Part shown: positions 25,201-36,009 of the stretch, in pieces
How the letters are laid out: every line of letters starts with the position of its first letter
How positions within the stretch are numbered: the stretch's first letter is position 1
From: Hyphomicrobiales bacterium
GTDB taxonomy: Bacteria > Pseudomonadota > Alphaproteobacteria > Rhizobiales > Rhizobiaceae
DNA length: 64,000 nucleotides
Direction of reading: 5' to 3'
Assembly (NCBI GenBank): GCA_900469965.1
Contig: UBZP01000020.1
Coordinates: 124,001 to 188,000 of the forward strand
Position numbers and translations under genes: made by a program
Notes under the pieces: model-generated
Told to the model about the DNA's origin: nothing
The model's database searches: none
What the model saw: only the letters and a program-made list of their open reading frames with translations

Positions 25201-26382
25201 TCAGGCCGCAGCCTTCGAAAGCGTCGCCTTCTGGGTCTCGAAGGCCCAGCTCAGCCAGGGCATCAGCGCCTGCATGTCGCCGGTGTCGATCGTCGCACCC
25301 GCCCAGATGCGAAGGCCGGACGGCGCGTCGCGATAGGCGCCGATATCATAGGCGACGCCTTCCTTCTCGAGCAGCGCCACGACGCCCTTGGCAAAGGCCG
25401 CCTGCGCCTCGGCGTCGAGCGCCAGCACGTCCTTGTCGGCGATCGTCAGGCAGACCGAGGTGTTGGAGCGGGTCGCAGGCACCTTGGCGAGGTTTTCGAT
25501 CCAGTCGTGCTTCTCGACGAAGTCGAAGATCACCCCGGCGTTGGCATCGGCTCGCGCCATCAGCCCCTTCAGGCCGCCGACGGACTTCGCCCACAGAAGC
25601 GCGTCAATATAGTCCTCGACGCAGAGCATCGAGGGGGTGTTGATCGTCTCGCCGGTGAAGATGCCCTCGATCAGCTTGCCGCCCGAGGTCATGCGGAAGA
25701 TCTTCGGCAACGGCCAGGCCGGCTGGTAGGACAGCAGCCGTTCGACGGCGCGCGGGCTGAGGATGATGACGCCGTGGGCGCCCTCGCCGCCCAGCACCTT
25801 CTGCCAGGAGAAGGTGACGACGTCGAGCTTGGCGAAGTCGAGGTTCTGTGCAAATGCGGCAGACGTCGCGTCGCAGATCGTCAGGCCCTTGCGGTCGGCC
25901 GGGATGAAGTCGGCATTCGGCACGCGCACGCCGGAGGTCGTGCCGTTCCAGGTGAAGACCACGTCATGGTCGAAATCGATGGTGGACAGGTCGGGAAGCT
26001 CGCCGTAAGGCGCCTCGATCTTGCGGGCGTCCTTCAGCTTGAGCTGCTTGACCACGTCGGTGACCCAGCCGGCGCCGAAGCTTTCCCAGGCGACCATGTC
26101 GACGGGGCGCGCGCCGAGCAGCGACCAGAGCGCCATTTCGACGGCGCCGGTGTCCGAAGCGGGCACGATGCCGATCCGATAGTCGGCCGGCACTTCCAGG
26201 ATTTCACGGGTGAGGTCGATGGCCTGCTTCAGCTTGGTCTTGCCGACCTTGGCGCGGTGCGAGCGACCGAGCGGAGCATCGGAAAGGGCTTCGAGCGACC
26301 AACCGGGACGCTTCGAGCATGGGCCAGAAGAAAAGTGGGTATTGTTCGGACGCACGTCCGGCGCGGTGACGGTCTTCGTCAT
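25201..26382 (-). CDS. serC: Phosphoserine aminotransferase SerC
   Basis: A 393-residue PLP enzyme that converts 3-phosphohydroxypyruvate and glutamate to phosphoserine. It belongs to the alphaproteobacterial long form: [12 protein letters not shown] near the N-terminus, [22 protein letters not shown], and the PLP Lys in [16 protein letters not shown] (residue about 200). The ATG at 26382 is preceded by a GGAAGGATAGCC ribosome-binding region that is part of the serC leader structure. First gene of the serC-serA pair. Confidence 0.96.
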   Translation of the reverse strand: MTKTVTAPDVRPNNTHFSSGPCSKRPGWSLEALSDAPLGRSHRAKVGKTKLKQAIDLTREILEVPADYRIGIVPASDTGAVEMALWSLLGARPVDMVAWESFGAGWVTDVVKQLKLKDARKIEAPYGELPDLSTIDFDHDVVFTWNGTTSGVRVPNADFIPADRKGLTICDATSAAFAQNLDFAKLDVVTFSWQKVLGGEGAHGVIILSPRAVERLLSYQPAWPLPKIFRMTSGGKLIEGIFTGETINTPSMLCVEDYIDALLWAKSVGGLKGLMARADANAGVIFDFVEKHDWIENLAKVPATRSNTSVCLTIADKDVLALDAEAQAAFAKGVVALLEKEGVAYDIGAYRDAPSGLRIWAGATIDTGDMQALMPWLSWAFETQKATLSKAAA

Positions 26383-26384
26383 GA

Positions 26385-26454
26385 TGGCTATCCTTCCAGA
26401 TAGAAAGCCCTTCGTTGGGGAAGGGTGTCCCGCCGCCGGAAATATGGGATAGCC
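26385..26454 (-). ncRNA. serC 5'-leader RNA motif (candidate cis-regulator)
   Basis: On the minus strand the 70 nt before serC contain two short hairpins: CCCTTCCCC/GAAGGG (26408-26425) and CTATC/GATAG (26388-26403), the latter enclosing the GGAAG ribosome-binding core. In addition GGCTATCC (26447-26454) is perfectly complementary to GGATAGCC (26386-26393). The second hairpin and this long-range stem cannot both form. The two-hairpin layout matches the serC RNA motif reported upstream of serC in alphaproteobacteria, as I recall it. Confidence 0.75.
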
Positions 26455-26828
26455 GAAACGAAGTCAATCCGAATATGTCGCGTCCGGAAAAATTTCCGGC
26501 GCATCGGGGATGGCCCCACAGGGCATTGTCGCAGGGCTCGGTTTGACAGGGTGCCTGCTGCCGCGTCGTTGACGGCCGATCGCCGTGGCGACGCCTCCCC
26601 GTCACCCAAGACGTGGCCCGGGATCCGGCGGCGTCGCGTCTGCGACGCAGAAAGTGCTTTTTCGCGCAAGGACTTGCGCGGCTGGATGCCGGATCAAGTC
26701 CGGCATGACGGTGGGTAGTGGCATGAGTTGAAGACACGGAAACGTCTGTTGTGCTGGCTGTCCGCCTGGACGCTCCATCGCCCAACCGGAGACATGGAGC
26801 CCTCGAACTACCTTTGCCGTTCCCGGTC
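26455..26828. repeat. Intergenic region with a dispersed palindromic repeat
   Basis: Between serC and the first outer-membrane protein gene. The right part holds GATGCCGGAT-CAAGT-CCGGCATG (about 26687-26706), a palindrome of a type I know to be scattered through rhizobial genomes, next to a GACGTGGCCCGGGATCC segment and a CGCGCAAG..CTTGCGCG palindrome (about 26661-26681). No gene is supported; short frames here lack codon bias. Confidence 0.5.
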
Positions 26829-27674
26829 CTACCAGGTCGTGACGCGGATGCCGGCGCGGATCTCGTGGCGCTGGAAGCCGTCGTCATGGGCCTTGGTGCC
26901 GGAAGCGCCGAGCGCCTTCTCGGCGTCGTTGTAGCCGAACATCTTGCCGCCATCGATGTCCGAGTAGCGGTAGCCGATGTCGAGCTTCACCCGGTTCGTC
27001 AGGTCGTAGGAGGCGCCGGCCATCAGCGCATAGGTGAAGCGCCAGCTCTCCTCGCCGGGGTTGCGGACCGGATCGCCCTGCGAGGTGTCGCCACAGACGC
27101 CGGCGCCGTCGACGCAGGTCGCGCGCGTCTTCAGGTCGTCCCACTGCACGTTCGTCGCGCCGACACCGGCGCCGATATAGGGCGTGAAGCCGGCATAGGT
27201 GCCGAGATCGACATAGCCGTTGGCGAGCACGCTGATGGCGTTGAATCCGCTGTCATGGGTGAAGTCGCAGCCCGTCCCCGCGTTCTCGCCCGGGCAGGCC
27301 CGGCCGATCGACGAATCGGCGTCGAAGCTGGAGTTGAAGAAGTCGGTCGTCAGGTCCGTGCGCAGGAAGTTGTTGAACTGGTAGCCCATGCCGAAGCCAT
27401 AGGAGAACGGCTTGGAGAAGCGCGCGTCGTCGAACGGCTCGCGGCTCTCGTCCGCCCCGCCCTCGCCGATGTAGTTGTAGTCGATGTCGTCGCCCTCGAT
27501 CGAGGGGGAATAGCCGATGTCGCCGCGGATGTACCAGCCCTGCGCGACCGCCACGGTCGACATGTCGACCTCCGGCGCCTCGGCCAGCGGATAGATCTCG
27601 CCGCCGGCGAGCGCCGTGCCGGCCGAAAGGCAGGCGATCATGGCAGCACCGAGAATTGTCTTTCGCACGATCAT
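26829..27674 (-). CDS. Outer-membrane beta-barrel protein (Omp25/RopB-like), paralog 1
   Basis: A 281-residue precursor. The signal peptide (residues 1-23, ending AGTALA) precedes a beta-barrel of alternating strands: GWYIRGDIGYSP, FSYGFGMGYQFNNFLRTDL, VLANGYVDLGTY, FTPYIGAGVGATNV, YALMAGASYDLTNRVKLDIG, and a final HEIRAGIRVTTW with the terminal aromatic residue expected of barrels. About 40% of strand positions look shared with the neighbouring paralog. Rhizobial and Brucella relatives are abundant surface proteins bound to lipopolysaccharide. A perfect CtrA box lies 68 nt upstream. Confidence 0.9.
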   Translation of the reverse strand: MIVRKTILGAAMIACLSAGTALAGGEIYPLAEAPEVDMSTVAVAQGWYIRGDIGYSPSIEGDDIDYNYIGEGGADESREPFDDARFSKPFSYGFGMGYQFNNFLRTDLTTDFFNSSFDADSSIGRACPGENAGTGCDFTHDSGFNAISVLANGYVDLGTYAGFTPYIGAGVGATNVQWDDLKTRATCVDGAGVCGDTSQGDPVRNPGEESWRFTYALMAGASYDLTNRVKLDIGYRYSDIDGGKMFGYNDAEKALGASGTKAHDDGFQRHEIRAGIRVTTW

Positions 27675-27741
27675 CTCACGCCCCCCGAAACGGCAGCCGG
27701 ATTGCGGCTGGTTAACTGGGAGACAGTATCTCAGGGAGTGG

Positions 27742-27756
27742 TTAAGGGCCGGTTAA
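27742..27756 (-). promoter_or_regulatory. Perfect CtrA box upstream of omp paralog 1
   Basis: TTAA-GGGCCGG-TTAA exactly matches TTAA-N7-TTAA; on the coding strand the second half reads TTAACCA. It is 68-82 nt upstream of the start. Another TTAACC half-site lies at 27710-27715. CtrA controls omp25 in Brucella. Confidence 0.75.
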
Positions 27757-27820
27757 GCATGTTTGTTAACCACGTTCGGCCGGTCCCGCGGGCTTTCCCG
27801 CCGGCTGGGCGCAAACGCAG

Positions 27821-27853
27821 GAAGGCCGCCCGGTGGGACCGGACGGCCTTCGA
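27821..27853 (-). terminator. Terminator of omp paralog 2
   Basis: GAAGGCCG-c-CCGGT pairs with ACCGG-a-CGGCCTTC around GGG (one internal mismatch), about 20 nt after the stop codon of the upstream barrel gene. No long U-tract. Confidence 0.65.
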
Positions 27854-27870
27854 TGGAAGAGGAGCGAAGC

Positions 27871-28695
27871 TTACTTGTAGACGATCGGCTCTGCCGGCGG
27901 GACGTAGGGCACTTCGCAGGAATTGAAGGAGTAACGCAGGCCGACGCGGGCTTCGTGGACGAAGAAGCCGTCGTCCTCGCCCGGGCCGCCGTTCATCGCG
28001 TAGCCGAACATGTCGCCGCCGGCGATCTGGCGGAAGCGGTAGCCGGCATCGGCCTTCCAGTTGCAGGTCAGGTCGACCGAGGCGCCGGCCATCAGCGCGT
28101 AGGTGAAGCGCCAGTCGTCCTTGCCGCTGTGGGTGACGGTGTCGTCGCAATCGCCCGGATCGTCGACGGAGCAGGAAGTATTGCGCAGGTCGCCCCAGTT
28201 GACGCGGGTGGCGCCTATACCGGCACCGACATAAGGGGTGACGCCGTAATAGGTGCCGAGATCGACATAGGCATTGGCGAGCAGGCTCAGCGCCGACCAG
28301 GAGGCGCGGTCGGAGGAGACACAGTCGTCGGACACGCCGCAGCTGCCGCTGGTCGAACCGTTGAAGTCGCCGTCGAACAGGTAGTCGAGCGTCACGTCCG
28401 TGCGGAAGTAGTCGTTCCACTGGTAGCCGACGCCGCCGCCGAGCACGACGCCGCCATCGAGGTCGGTGTCGTCGAAGTCCGTCTTGGTGCCGTCCGGGCC
28501 GCCCTGGTAGTAGCTGGCGCCGCGCATATGGGTCCAGCCGTAGCCGACGTCGCCGCGCAGGTACCAGCCGCCGGTCGACAGCGCCACCGCTTCGGCAGGT
28601 GCGGGCTGCACCGGCTCCGGTTGAAACGCGTCCGCCGCAAAGGCCGATGAGCTCACGACCAGAGCTGCAATGGCGCTACCAAGATACTTCATCAT
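27871..28695 (-). CDS. Outer-membrane beta-barrel protein (Omp25/RopB-like), paralog 2
   Basis: A 274-residue precursor with a short signal peptide (MMKYLGSAIAALVVSSSAFA, cleavage after AFA). The barrel strands align with paralog 1: GWYLRGDVGYGW, GVGYQWNDYFRTDVTLDY, LANAYVDLGTYYGVTPYVGA, DDWRFTYALMAGASVDL, ADAGYRFRQIAGGDMFGY and EARVGLRYSF. Unlike paralog 1 it has a C-terminal tail after the last strand (SCEVPYVPPAEPIVYK). Paired Cys residues in loops (GSCGVSDDC, SCSVDDPGDC) suggest disulfides. Perfect CtrA box 87 nt upstream. Start at ATG 28695; the next codon is also ATG. Confidence 0.9.
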   Translation of the reverse strand: MMKYLGSAIAALVVSSSAFAADAFQPEPVQPAPAEAVALSTGGWYLRGDVGYGWTHMRGASYYQGGPDGTKTDFDDTDLDGGVVLGGGVGYQWNDYFRTDVTLDYLFDGDFNGSTSGSCGVSDDCVSSDRASWSALSLLANAYVDLGTYYGVTPYVGAGIGATRVNWGDLRNTSCSVDDPGDCDDTVTHSGKDDWRFTYALMAGASVDLTCNWKADAGYRFRQIAGGDMFGYAMNGGPGEDDGFFVHEARVGLRYSFNSCEVPYVPPAEPIVYK

Positions 28696-28781
28696 GCCCC
28701 AACTCCATGGACTGGCACCCGGCGCCGCAGAGCACGCAGCGCCGTCATTCATCGGTTTGGATGGATAATGAAGCGCAAAGG

Positions 28782-28796
28782 TTAAGTTGCAATTAA
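28782..28796 (-). promoter_or_regulatory. Perfect CtrA box upstream of omp paralog 2
   Basis: TTAA-GTTGCAA-TTAA, followed on the coding strand by CC, so it fits the extended TTAA-N7-TTAAC consensus exactly; 87-101 nt before the start. Confidence 0.78.
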
Positions 28797-28852
28797 CTAC
28801 GAAGCTTTACTCTGGTTGTTAACGACCGGGTAAGGTTCGCGCCGGGCGCATG

Positions 28853-28903
28853 AAAAAACCGGGGCGCATGGCGTGAGATTTCGCCCACGCGATGCGCCCC
28901 GGC
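28853..28903 (-). terminator. glmM terminator
   Basis: On the minus strand CCGGGGCGCATCGCGTG folds with CACGCCATGCGCCCCGG and is followed by TTTTTTC, about 45 nt after the glmM stop. Strong. Confidence 0.9.
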
Positions 28904-28945
28904 CCGCCAGCATGCCCCATTTATACTTGAAGATGTGCCGCCGGT

Positions 28946-30298
28946 TCAGGCGGCGTTGCGGACCGAACCGATCACCCCCACCAGTTCGTCGACGATCCGC
29001 TCGACCATGGCATGGTCGTCGCCTTCCGCCATGACGCGGATCAGCGGCTCGGTGCCCGAGGGCCGGATCAGCAGCCGCCCGGTCTTCGCCAGCGCATTCT
29101 CGGCCTCGGCGATCGCAGCGATCACCTGCGCGTCCTCCAGCGGCTTGCCGCCCGAATAGCGCACGTTCTTCAACACCTGCGGCACCGGCTCGAAGCGATG
29201 GCAGATCTCGCTGACCGGCCGCCCGCTGCGCTTGACGCAGGCGAGCACCTGCAGCGCCGCCACGAGGCCGTCGCCGGTGGTGCCGAAGTCCGACAGCACG
29301 ATATGGCCGGACTGCTCGCCGCCGACGTTGAAATCGTGCTGGCGCATGTGCTCGACGACGTAGCGGTCGCCGACCTGGGTGCGTTCCAGCCCGAGCTTCT
29401 TGCTCTTCAGGAAGCGCTCCAGGCCGAGGTTGGACATGACGGTGGCCACCAGCCCGCCGCCCTTGAGCATGCCGTCGGCCGCCCAGGTTTCGGCGATCAC
29501 CGCCATCAGCTGGTCGCCGTCGATCAGCTTGCCGTTCTCGTCGACGATCTGCACCCGGTCGGCGTCGCCGTCGAGGGCAATGCCGATGTCGGCGCGCACC
29601 TCGTCGACCTTGCGCTTCAAGGCCTCCGGATGGGTCGAGCCGCAGTCGAGGTTGATGTTGGTGCCGTTCGGGTCCGCGCCGATCGTGACCACGTCGGCGC
29701 CGAGCTCCCAGAGCGCCGCCGGCGCAACGCGATAGGCCGCGCCGTTGGCGCAGTCGATCACCACCCTCAGGCCATGCAGCGTCACGTCACGCGGCAGCGT
29801 GCGCTTGGCATGCTCGATGTAGCGATCGTGCACGCCGTCGATGCGCTTGGCCCGGCCGATGTCGCCGGCCTTGGCGAGCTGCGGCACGATGTCGTCGTCG
29901 AGCATCGCCTCGATCTGCGCCTCGAGCTCGTCGGAAAGCTTGTAGCCGTCCGGGCCGAACAGCTTGATGCCGTTGTCCTGGAACGGATTGTGGGAGGCCG
30001 AGATCATCACGCCGATATCGGCGCGCAGCGACCGCGTCAGCATGGCGACGGCCGGCGTCGGGATCGGGCCGAGAACGAAGGCGTCGACACCGGCTGCGGT
30101 GAAGCCCGCGACCATGGCGTTCTCCAGCATGTAGCCCGAAAGACGGGTGTCCTTGCCGATGACCACGCGGTTGCGGTGCGTGCCGCGGCGGAAGATCGTT
30201 CCCACTGCAATGCCTACCCGCATGGCGAGGTCGGGTGTCATGGGAAAGACGTTGGACTGGCCCCGGATCCCGTCGGTGCCGAAATAGCGACGCTTCAT
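28946..30298 (-). CDS. glmM: Phosphoglucosamine mutase GlmM
   Basis: A 450-residue hexose-phosphate mutase that interconverts glucosamine-6- and -1-phosphate for peptidoglycan and lipopolysaccharide. It begins [16 protein letters not shown], has the phospho-Ser loop [15 protein letters not shown], the Mg loop ALDGDADRV, sugar-binding GGEQSGH and the phosphate-binding [12 protein letters not shown] near the C-terminus. The ATG at 30298 gives exact family length. It follows ftsH by 226 nt on the same strand; a terminator lies between them. Confidence 0.97.
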   Translation of the reverse strand: MKRRYFGTDGIRGQSNVFPMTPDLAMRVGIAVGTIFRRGTHRNRVVIGKDTRLSGYMLENAMVAGFTAAGVDAFVLGPIPTPAVAMLTRSLRADIGVMISASHNPFQDNGIKLFGPDGYKLSDELEAQIEAMLDDDIVPQLAKAGDIGRAKRIDGVHDRYIEHAKRTLPRDVTLHGLRVVIDCANGAAYRVAPAALWELGADVVTIGADPNGTNINLDCGSTHPEALKRKVDEVRADIGIALDGDADRVQIVDENGKLIDGDQLMAVIAETWAADGMLKGGGLVATVMSNLGLERFLKSKKLGLERTQVGDRYVVEHMRQHDFNVGGEQSGHIVLSDFGTTGDGLVAALQVLACVKRSGRPVSEICHRFEPVPQVLKNVRYSGGKPLEDAQVIAAIAEAENALAKTGRLLIRPSGTEPLIRVMAEGDDHAMVERIVDELVGVIGSVRNAA

Positions 30299-30464
30299 CT
30301 GCGCTCCTGCTGTCGTCTGTTCGGATTGCGCGCCGATGGGCACCTTCGGCCCGCCCCGGCATCGCACATCCGCCTGTTTCGCCCTCTTTGCCACAGAACG
30401 GGCGAGAGGGCATCTGAAATTCAATTTCTGCCGTTACAGCCCGTTACCGGAACCGGCAAGGGCA

Positions 30465-30497
30465 AACGAAAAAAGCCGGCCGCGTGAACGGCCGGCC
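30465..30497 (-). terminator. ftsH terminator
   Basis: GCCGGCCG/CGGCCGGC stem with a 6-nt loop, followed on the minus strand by TTTTTTCG, 28 nt after the ftsH stop. Confidence 0.9.
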
Positions 30498-30524
30498 TCC
30501 TTTTAATTCTGACGAATGCTCCCG

Positions 30525-32447
<1,923 letters not shown>

Positions 32448-32638
32448 CAGCTTTCCGGGCACTTTCTCGGCTGCAGGGGTTGCGCCGTCTCATTTGCTCC
32501 TAACATAGGGTCGTGGCGCCGCCTTGCCAAGGCAAACCGAACGCCCCCGGACCTTTTCTCCGATCATCGTTGATGCATATGGCGGTTTTGCGGTGCGCAC
32601 CGCTGCCGCCGGCGCCCGCGCGGGGCGTCGAACGCCGT

Positions 32639-34009
32639 TCAGCCCGGCTGAAATCCCATGGCGAGCGGCAGCGGCGGCAGCGGCGGCAGCCCGAACAGAC
32701 GGGCCAAGGCCTGGGCCACCGGCAGGTCGAAAACCGGCAGGTAGCGGTCGTATGGCGCGAGGATCGGCGCGATGGCAAGGGAGGCCGCGACGACCGCCCT
32801 GCCCTCGCCGTCGACCGCCACCGGCCGGCTCCGCCCGGCGCGCCGCACGACACCGTCCGGGATGCCCGGCGGAGCGGACATGTCTGCGGCGCCGGCCGCG
32901 CCACCGGGTTGGACGAGGAGCTGGACCTCGCCGAGGTTGCGGACCCGGAAGCGGCCGTCCCAGACAGCCCTTTCGCCCGCCGGGATCCGGAGGCTCGCAA
33001 GGCCGCGCTGCTCGCGATAGAGAAAGAGCCCCTCCCGGCGGCGGTCGAACACCACCCGGCCGGCCGTGAGCCGGGAGAGCACGCCCCGCTCGAGAAAGGC
33101 CGAGAGACGATCTGCCGCAGCCTTCTCCAGCCGGTGCTCGCGCCCGCCGAGCACGGCGCAGAGCGCAAGCAGCGCCTGCAACGCGGCGTCCGAGGCCGTG
33201 ACGGCGGCGATGTCCGGCGCCGGCACAAAGGCGAGCGTCGCATCGTGGACGCGCACGGCGCTGCCGAGGAAGGCGGCCCCGTCCCGCGCAGCAAGGTGGC
33301 GCGCCCGGGCGGCAGCCGTCCAGCCGGTGTCGTCGATGGATGCGGGATGCGGCCCCTCCGTCTCCTCCGCCGCGCTCATCGCGTCGAGGCGAACACGCAC
33401 CCGCTCGAAGGCCCTGTTGGCATTGCTCGGATCGTCCAGCCAGCCCTGCCCGCAGCGCCGGAGAAAGGCGCGGATGTCTTCGCGCGGCACGCCGAGCAGC
33501 GGTCGCAGCAGCCAGACGGCGTTGTGAACCAGGGTTGCCGGTGCGATCCCGGCGAGGCCGGCCCCGTCGCTGCGGCGCGATCCCCGCATCGCCACCGTCT
33601 CCCGCTGGTCGTCGCTGTTGTGGGCGGTCGCGATCGCCTCGGCCCCGAGATCGCGGGCAGCCTCGACCAGGAGGGCATGGCGCGCCTCGCGTGCCGCGGC
33701 CTGCACGCCCCGCTGCGGCTTCGGCCCGCTCCAGCAACGCGTCGTGTGCGCGATGCCGCGCCCGGCACAGAGCGCCGCCACCCAGCGCGCCTCGTCGGTC
33801 GAGGCCGTGCGCAGCCCGTGGTCGATCGTGCAGGCAGAGAGGGAAAAGCCGGGAAAGCGGCCGGATTTCAGCGCTTCGTCCAGCGCGATCAGCAGGCCGA
33901 CGGAATCGCCGCCGCCGGAGACGGCTACGAGCAGGTGGGCGGGTTTGTCAAAACTGTTCAGAAATCGGGCGACGGCGCCTTCGACGGGTCCGGGTTCGGC
34001 GCGCGTCAC
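32639..34009 (-). CDS. tilS: tRNA(Ile)-lysidine synthetase TilS
   Basis: A 456-residue enzyme that converts C34 of CAU-anticodon tRNA-Ile2 to lysidine. The N-type ATP pyrophosphatase domain has the PP-loop LVAVSGGGDSVGLL, CTIDHGLR and the ATAHNSDDQRETV motif, then RPLLGVPREDIRAFL. The middle and C-terminal domains bind the tRNA acceptor. Essential, since it permits AUA decoding. It lies between cpoB (20 nt upstream) and ftsH (191 nt downstream) on the same strand. Confidence 0.95.
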   Translation of the reverse strand: MTRAEPGPVEGAVARFLNSFDKPAHLLVAVSGGGDSVGLLIALDEALKSGRFPGFSLSACTIDHGLRTASTDEARWVAALCAGRGIAHTTRCWSGPKPQRGVQAAAREARHALLVEAARDLGAEAIATAHNSDDQRETVAMRGSRRSDGAGLAGIAPATLVHNAVWLLRPLLGVPREDIRAFLRRCGQGWLDDPSNANRAFERVRVRLDAMSAAEETEGPHPASIDDTGWTAAARARHLAARDGAAFLGSAVRVHDATLAFVPAPDIAAVTASDAALQALLALCAVLGGREHRLEKAAADRLSAFLERGVLSRLTAGRVVFDRRREGLFLYREQRGLASLRIPAGERAVWDGRFRVRNLGEVQLLVQPGGAAGAADMSAPPGIPDGVVRRAGRSRPVAVDGEGRAVVAASLAIAPILAPYDRYLPVFDLPVAQALARLFGLPPLPPLPLAMGFQPG

Positions 34010-34029
34010 GGCGTCGCTCCGCGAACGGC

Positions 34030-35013
34030 TCAGCAGGACAGCCGGCTCTGCTCGCTGCTGACCTTGGTCTTCACCGCCTTGGAGGCGTTCGGATAGCGCT
34101 TGCCGACCTCGCGCAGCGTCGCGCAGGCGGTTTCGCGGTTGTCGAGGGCGGCAAGCGACATGCCGAGCTTCAGGAGCATTTCGGGCGCCTTCTTGGAGGT
34201 GCCGTAGGTCTGGTGCGCATTCAGGAACGTCTTGGCGGCGTCGTTGAAGTTGCCCTGTGAGTACTGCGCCTCGCCCATCCAGAAGCTGGCATCGGCCGCC
34301 TTCTCGCCTTCCGGGAAGACCTCGAGATAGTCGCGGAATTCCTTCTCGGCGAGCTGGTAGTCGCCCGACAGCACGTGGCCGTAGGCGGCGTTGTAGATGT
34401 CGTCCGGCCTGTCGAGCGCGGCCGTCGACTGGCTGTCCACCGGCGGCAGGCCGCTGTCGACGCCGGGCACCGGGCCGCTGCCGAGCGAGGCGCTCTCGCT
34501 CATGTCGGCGCCGATCGGATTGCCCTGCTCGTCGAAGCGGATGCTGCCGAGCGCCTGCGGCGGCTTGGCCGTCGAACCGGCGGCGGCCGTGTCGTCGCTG
34601 CCCGCGGCGGAGGGATCCGCCGGGGGCTCGGTTGCCGCCGTCTGGCTGCCGGCCTGCGCATCCGCGCCCGCCGGCCTTTCCAGCGCACCGCTCTTGCCGA
34701 TGCCCTTGCCGCTCTCCAGGTCCTGGAAGCGGTACTCGTTGTCTTCCTGCGTCTTGCGCAGTTGTTCCTGCATCTGCAGAAGCTGGAAGCTCATTTCCTC
34801 GATCCGGCCGTTCAGCGAGCGGATCTGCTCCTCGAGCTGGCCGATGCGCATCAGCGAGTCGTCAGACTGCGCCAGCACGACCTCCTTGTCCGCCTTGCCG
34901 CCCCCCGGCAGTAAGCGGTTCGCCAGCGCCTGGAGCGGCGACGCGTGCAACGCATCCACCGGCCCTGCGAAGGCTGCCAGGCCGATAAGGCCTGCCGCGA
35001 CGATCTTCTTCAT
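34030..35013 (-). CDS. cpoB: Cell division coordinator CpoB (YbgF)
   Basis: A 327-residue periplasmic protein. Signal peptide MKKIVAAGLIGLAAFAGPVDA, then a coiled-coil trimerisation helix (about 55-105, RIGQLEEQIRSLNGRIEE), a Pro/Ala/Ser-rich linker, and TPR repeats at the C-terminus (about 215-327, YNAAYGHVLSGDYQLAEKEF). CpoB links the Tol-Pal machine to PBP1b activity in E. coli. It follows pal, with a hairpin in the 215-nt gap, as in the conserved tol cluster order. Confidence 0.94.
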   Translation of the reverse strand: MKKIVAAGLIGLAAFAGPVDALHASPLQALANRLLPGGGKADKEVVLAQSDDSLMRIGQLEEQIRSLNGRIEEMSFQLLQMQEQLRKTQEDNEYRFQDLESGKGIGKSGALERPAGADAQAGSQTAATEPPADPSAAGSDDTAAAGSTAKPPQALGSIRFDEQGNPIGADMSESASLGSGPVPGVDSGLPPVDSQSTAALDRPDDIYNAAYGHVLSGDYQLAEKEFRDYLEVFPEGEKAADASFWMGEAQYSQGNFNDAAKTFLNAHQTYGTSKKAPEMLLKLGMSLAALDNRETACATLREVGKRYPNASKAVKTKVSSEQSRLSC

Positions 35014-35169
35014 ATGTGCGTGTCCTGTTGGTCCGAATTGGCGCATTCCCGCGCAGCCGCAGGTTTTTCCAAATGCTGTCAAAAAGCAACGGAGTTCGGC
35101 CAAAGTGTGTTAAAAAACTCAGGCCCCGCGGGCAACCGTCGATTTGCGCGCGCACTGTGTCGCAAACGC

Positions 35170-35197
35170 AAAGGCCCGCCATTGCTGGCGGGCCCTT
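35170..35197 (-). terminator. pal terminator/attenuator
   Basis: GGCCCGCCA/TGGCGGGCC stem with TTGC loop in the pal-cpoB gap; on the minus strand it is followed by TTTGCGTTTGCG. It may reduce read-through into cpoB. Confidence 0.75.
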
Positions 35198-35228
35198 CCA
35201 GGACGGCGGCGCAGCGCCGATCCCTTGA

Positions 35229-35753
35229 TTACATGCCGGCGCCACCGAGCACGGTGACGGCGCGACGGTTCTGCGACCAGCACGAGATGTCGTCGCAGAC
35301 GGCGACCGGCTTTTCCTTGCCGTAGGAGATCGTCTTCATGCGGCCGGCCGGAACGCCGCGGCTGGCGAGGTACTGCTTGGTGGCCGTGGCGCGGCGTGCG
35401 CCGAGCGCCAGGTTGTACTCGCGCGTGCCGCGCTCGTCGGCATGGCCTTCGATCGTGATCGCGTAGTTCGGGTAGCGCTGCAGCCACTGCGCCTGCTTGT
35501 CCAGCGTCGCAGCCGCGTCGGCGCGGATCGAGGTGGAATCGGTGTCGAAGAAGATGCGGTCGCCGACATTGACGGTGAAGTCCTGGGGCGAGCCCGGGGT
35601 CGCATTGTTCAGGCCGAGTTCGCCGGCGCTGTTGGGCATATTCTTCTTGTTGGCGCAGCCGGCAAGGGCCAGGCCCATGAACAGGGCGAGGATTGCGGGG
35701 TTGCGGGCGAGGGTCTGCATGCGGCCAGCGGCCGGGACTTCAGTGCGGCTCAT
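35229..35753 (-). CDS. pal: Peptidoglycan-associated lipoprotein Pal
   Basis: A 174-residue lipoprotein. The N-terminus has a hydrophobic stretch ending in the lipobox ALAGC (Cys about residue 33), followed by a short linker and an OmpA-like peptidoglycan-binding domain with IFFDTDSTSI, EGHADERGTREYN and NRRAVTVL. Anchored in the outer membrane, it contacts TolB and peptidoglycan during constriction. The start at 35753 gives a long n-region, as in rhizobial Pal proteins; ATG 35720 is an alternative. Two CtrA-type boxes lie 75-113 nt upstream, so it is likely transcribed separately from tolB. Confidence 0.96.
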   Translation of the reverse strand: MSRTEVPAAGRMQTLARNPAILALFMGLALAGCANKKNMPNSAGELGLNNATPGSPQDFTVNVGDRIFFDTDSTSIRADAAATLDKQAQWLQRYPNYAITIEGHADERGTREYNLALGARRATATKQYLASRGVPAGRMKTISYGKEKPVAVCDDISCWSQNRRAVTVLGGAGM

Positions 35754-35827
35754 GAGCCGGTCTCCTTAGCATCAGTTCAACAGGGCTTGGGTTTCAATCA
35801 GGGTTGCCAGACTGTAACCGCACGCGG

Positions 35828-35866
35828 TTAATCGGCATTCAACGATTATGGTTAACAATCGATTAC
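35828..35866 (-). promoter_or_regulatory. Two tandem CtrA-type boxes upstream of pal
   Basis: On the coding strand GTAA-N7-TTAACCAT (35866 down to 35852) and TTGA-N7-TTAACC (35842 down to 35828), each one mismatch from TTAA-N7-TTAA, 24 nt apart, starting 75 nt before the pal ATG. Confidence 0.68.
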
Positions 35867-35902
35867 GCAAAATACTCAGACCATCTGCCTTCAAACGACA
35901 AA

Positions 35903-35967
35903 CGCCGCCGAATCCCTCGCCTTTCAGCCCTTGGTTTAACGGACTTTGAGGCGAGAAAGCGGCGGCG
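35903..35967 (-). terminator. Long interrupted hairpin after tolB
   Basis: An outer 8-bp stem CGCCGCCG/CGGCGGCG and an inner 7-bp stem CTCGCCT/AGGCGAG are separated by a small internal loop. It lies about 45 nt past the tolB stop, upstream of the pal promoter boxes, and probably terminates or processes the tol transcript. Confidence 0.65.
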
Positions 35968-36009
35968 CCGTCACGTTTGGTTGCGGCCGTTCACACAGGC
36001 CGCGGCCGG

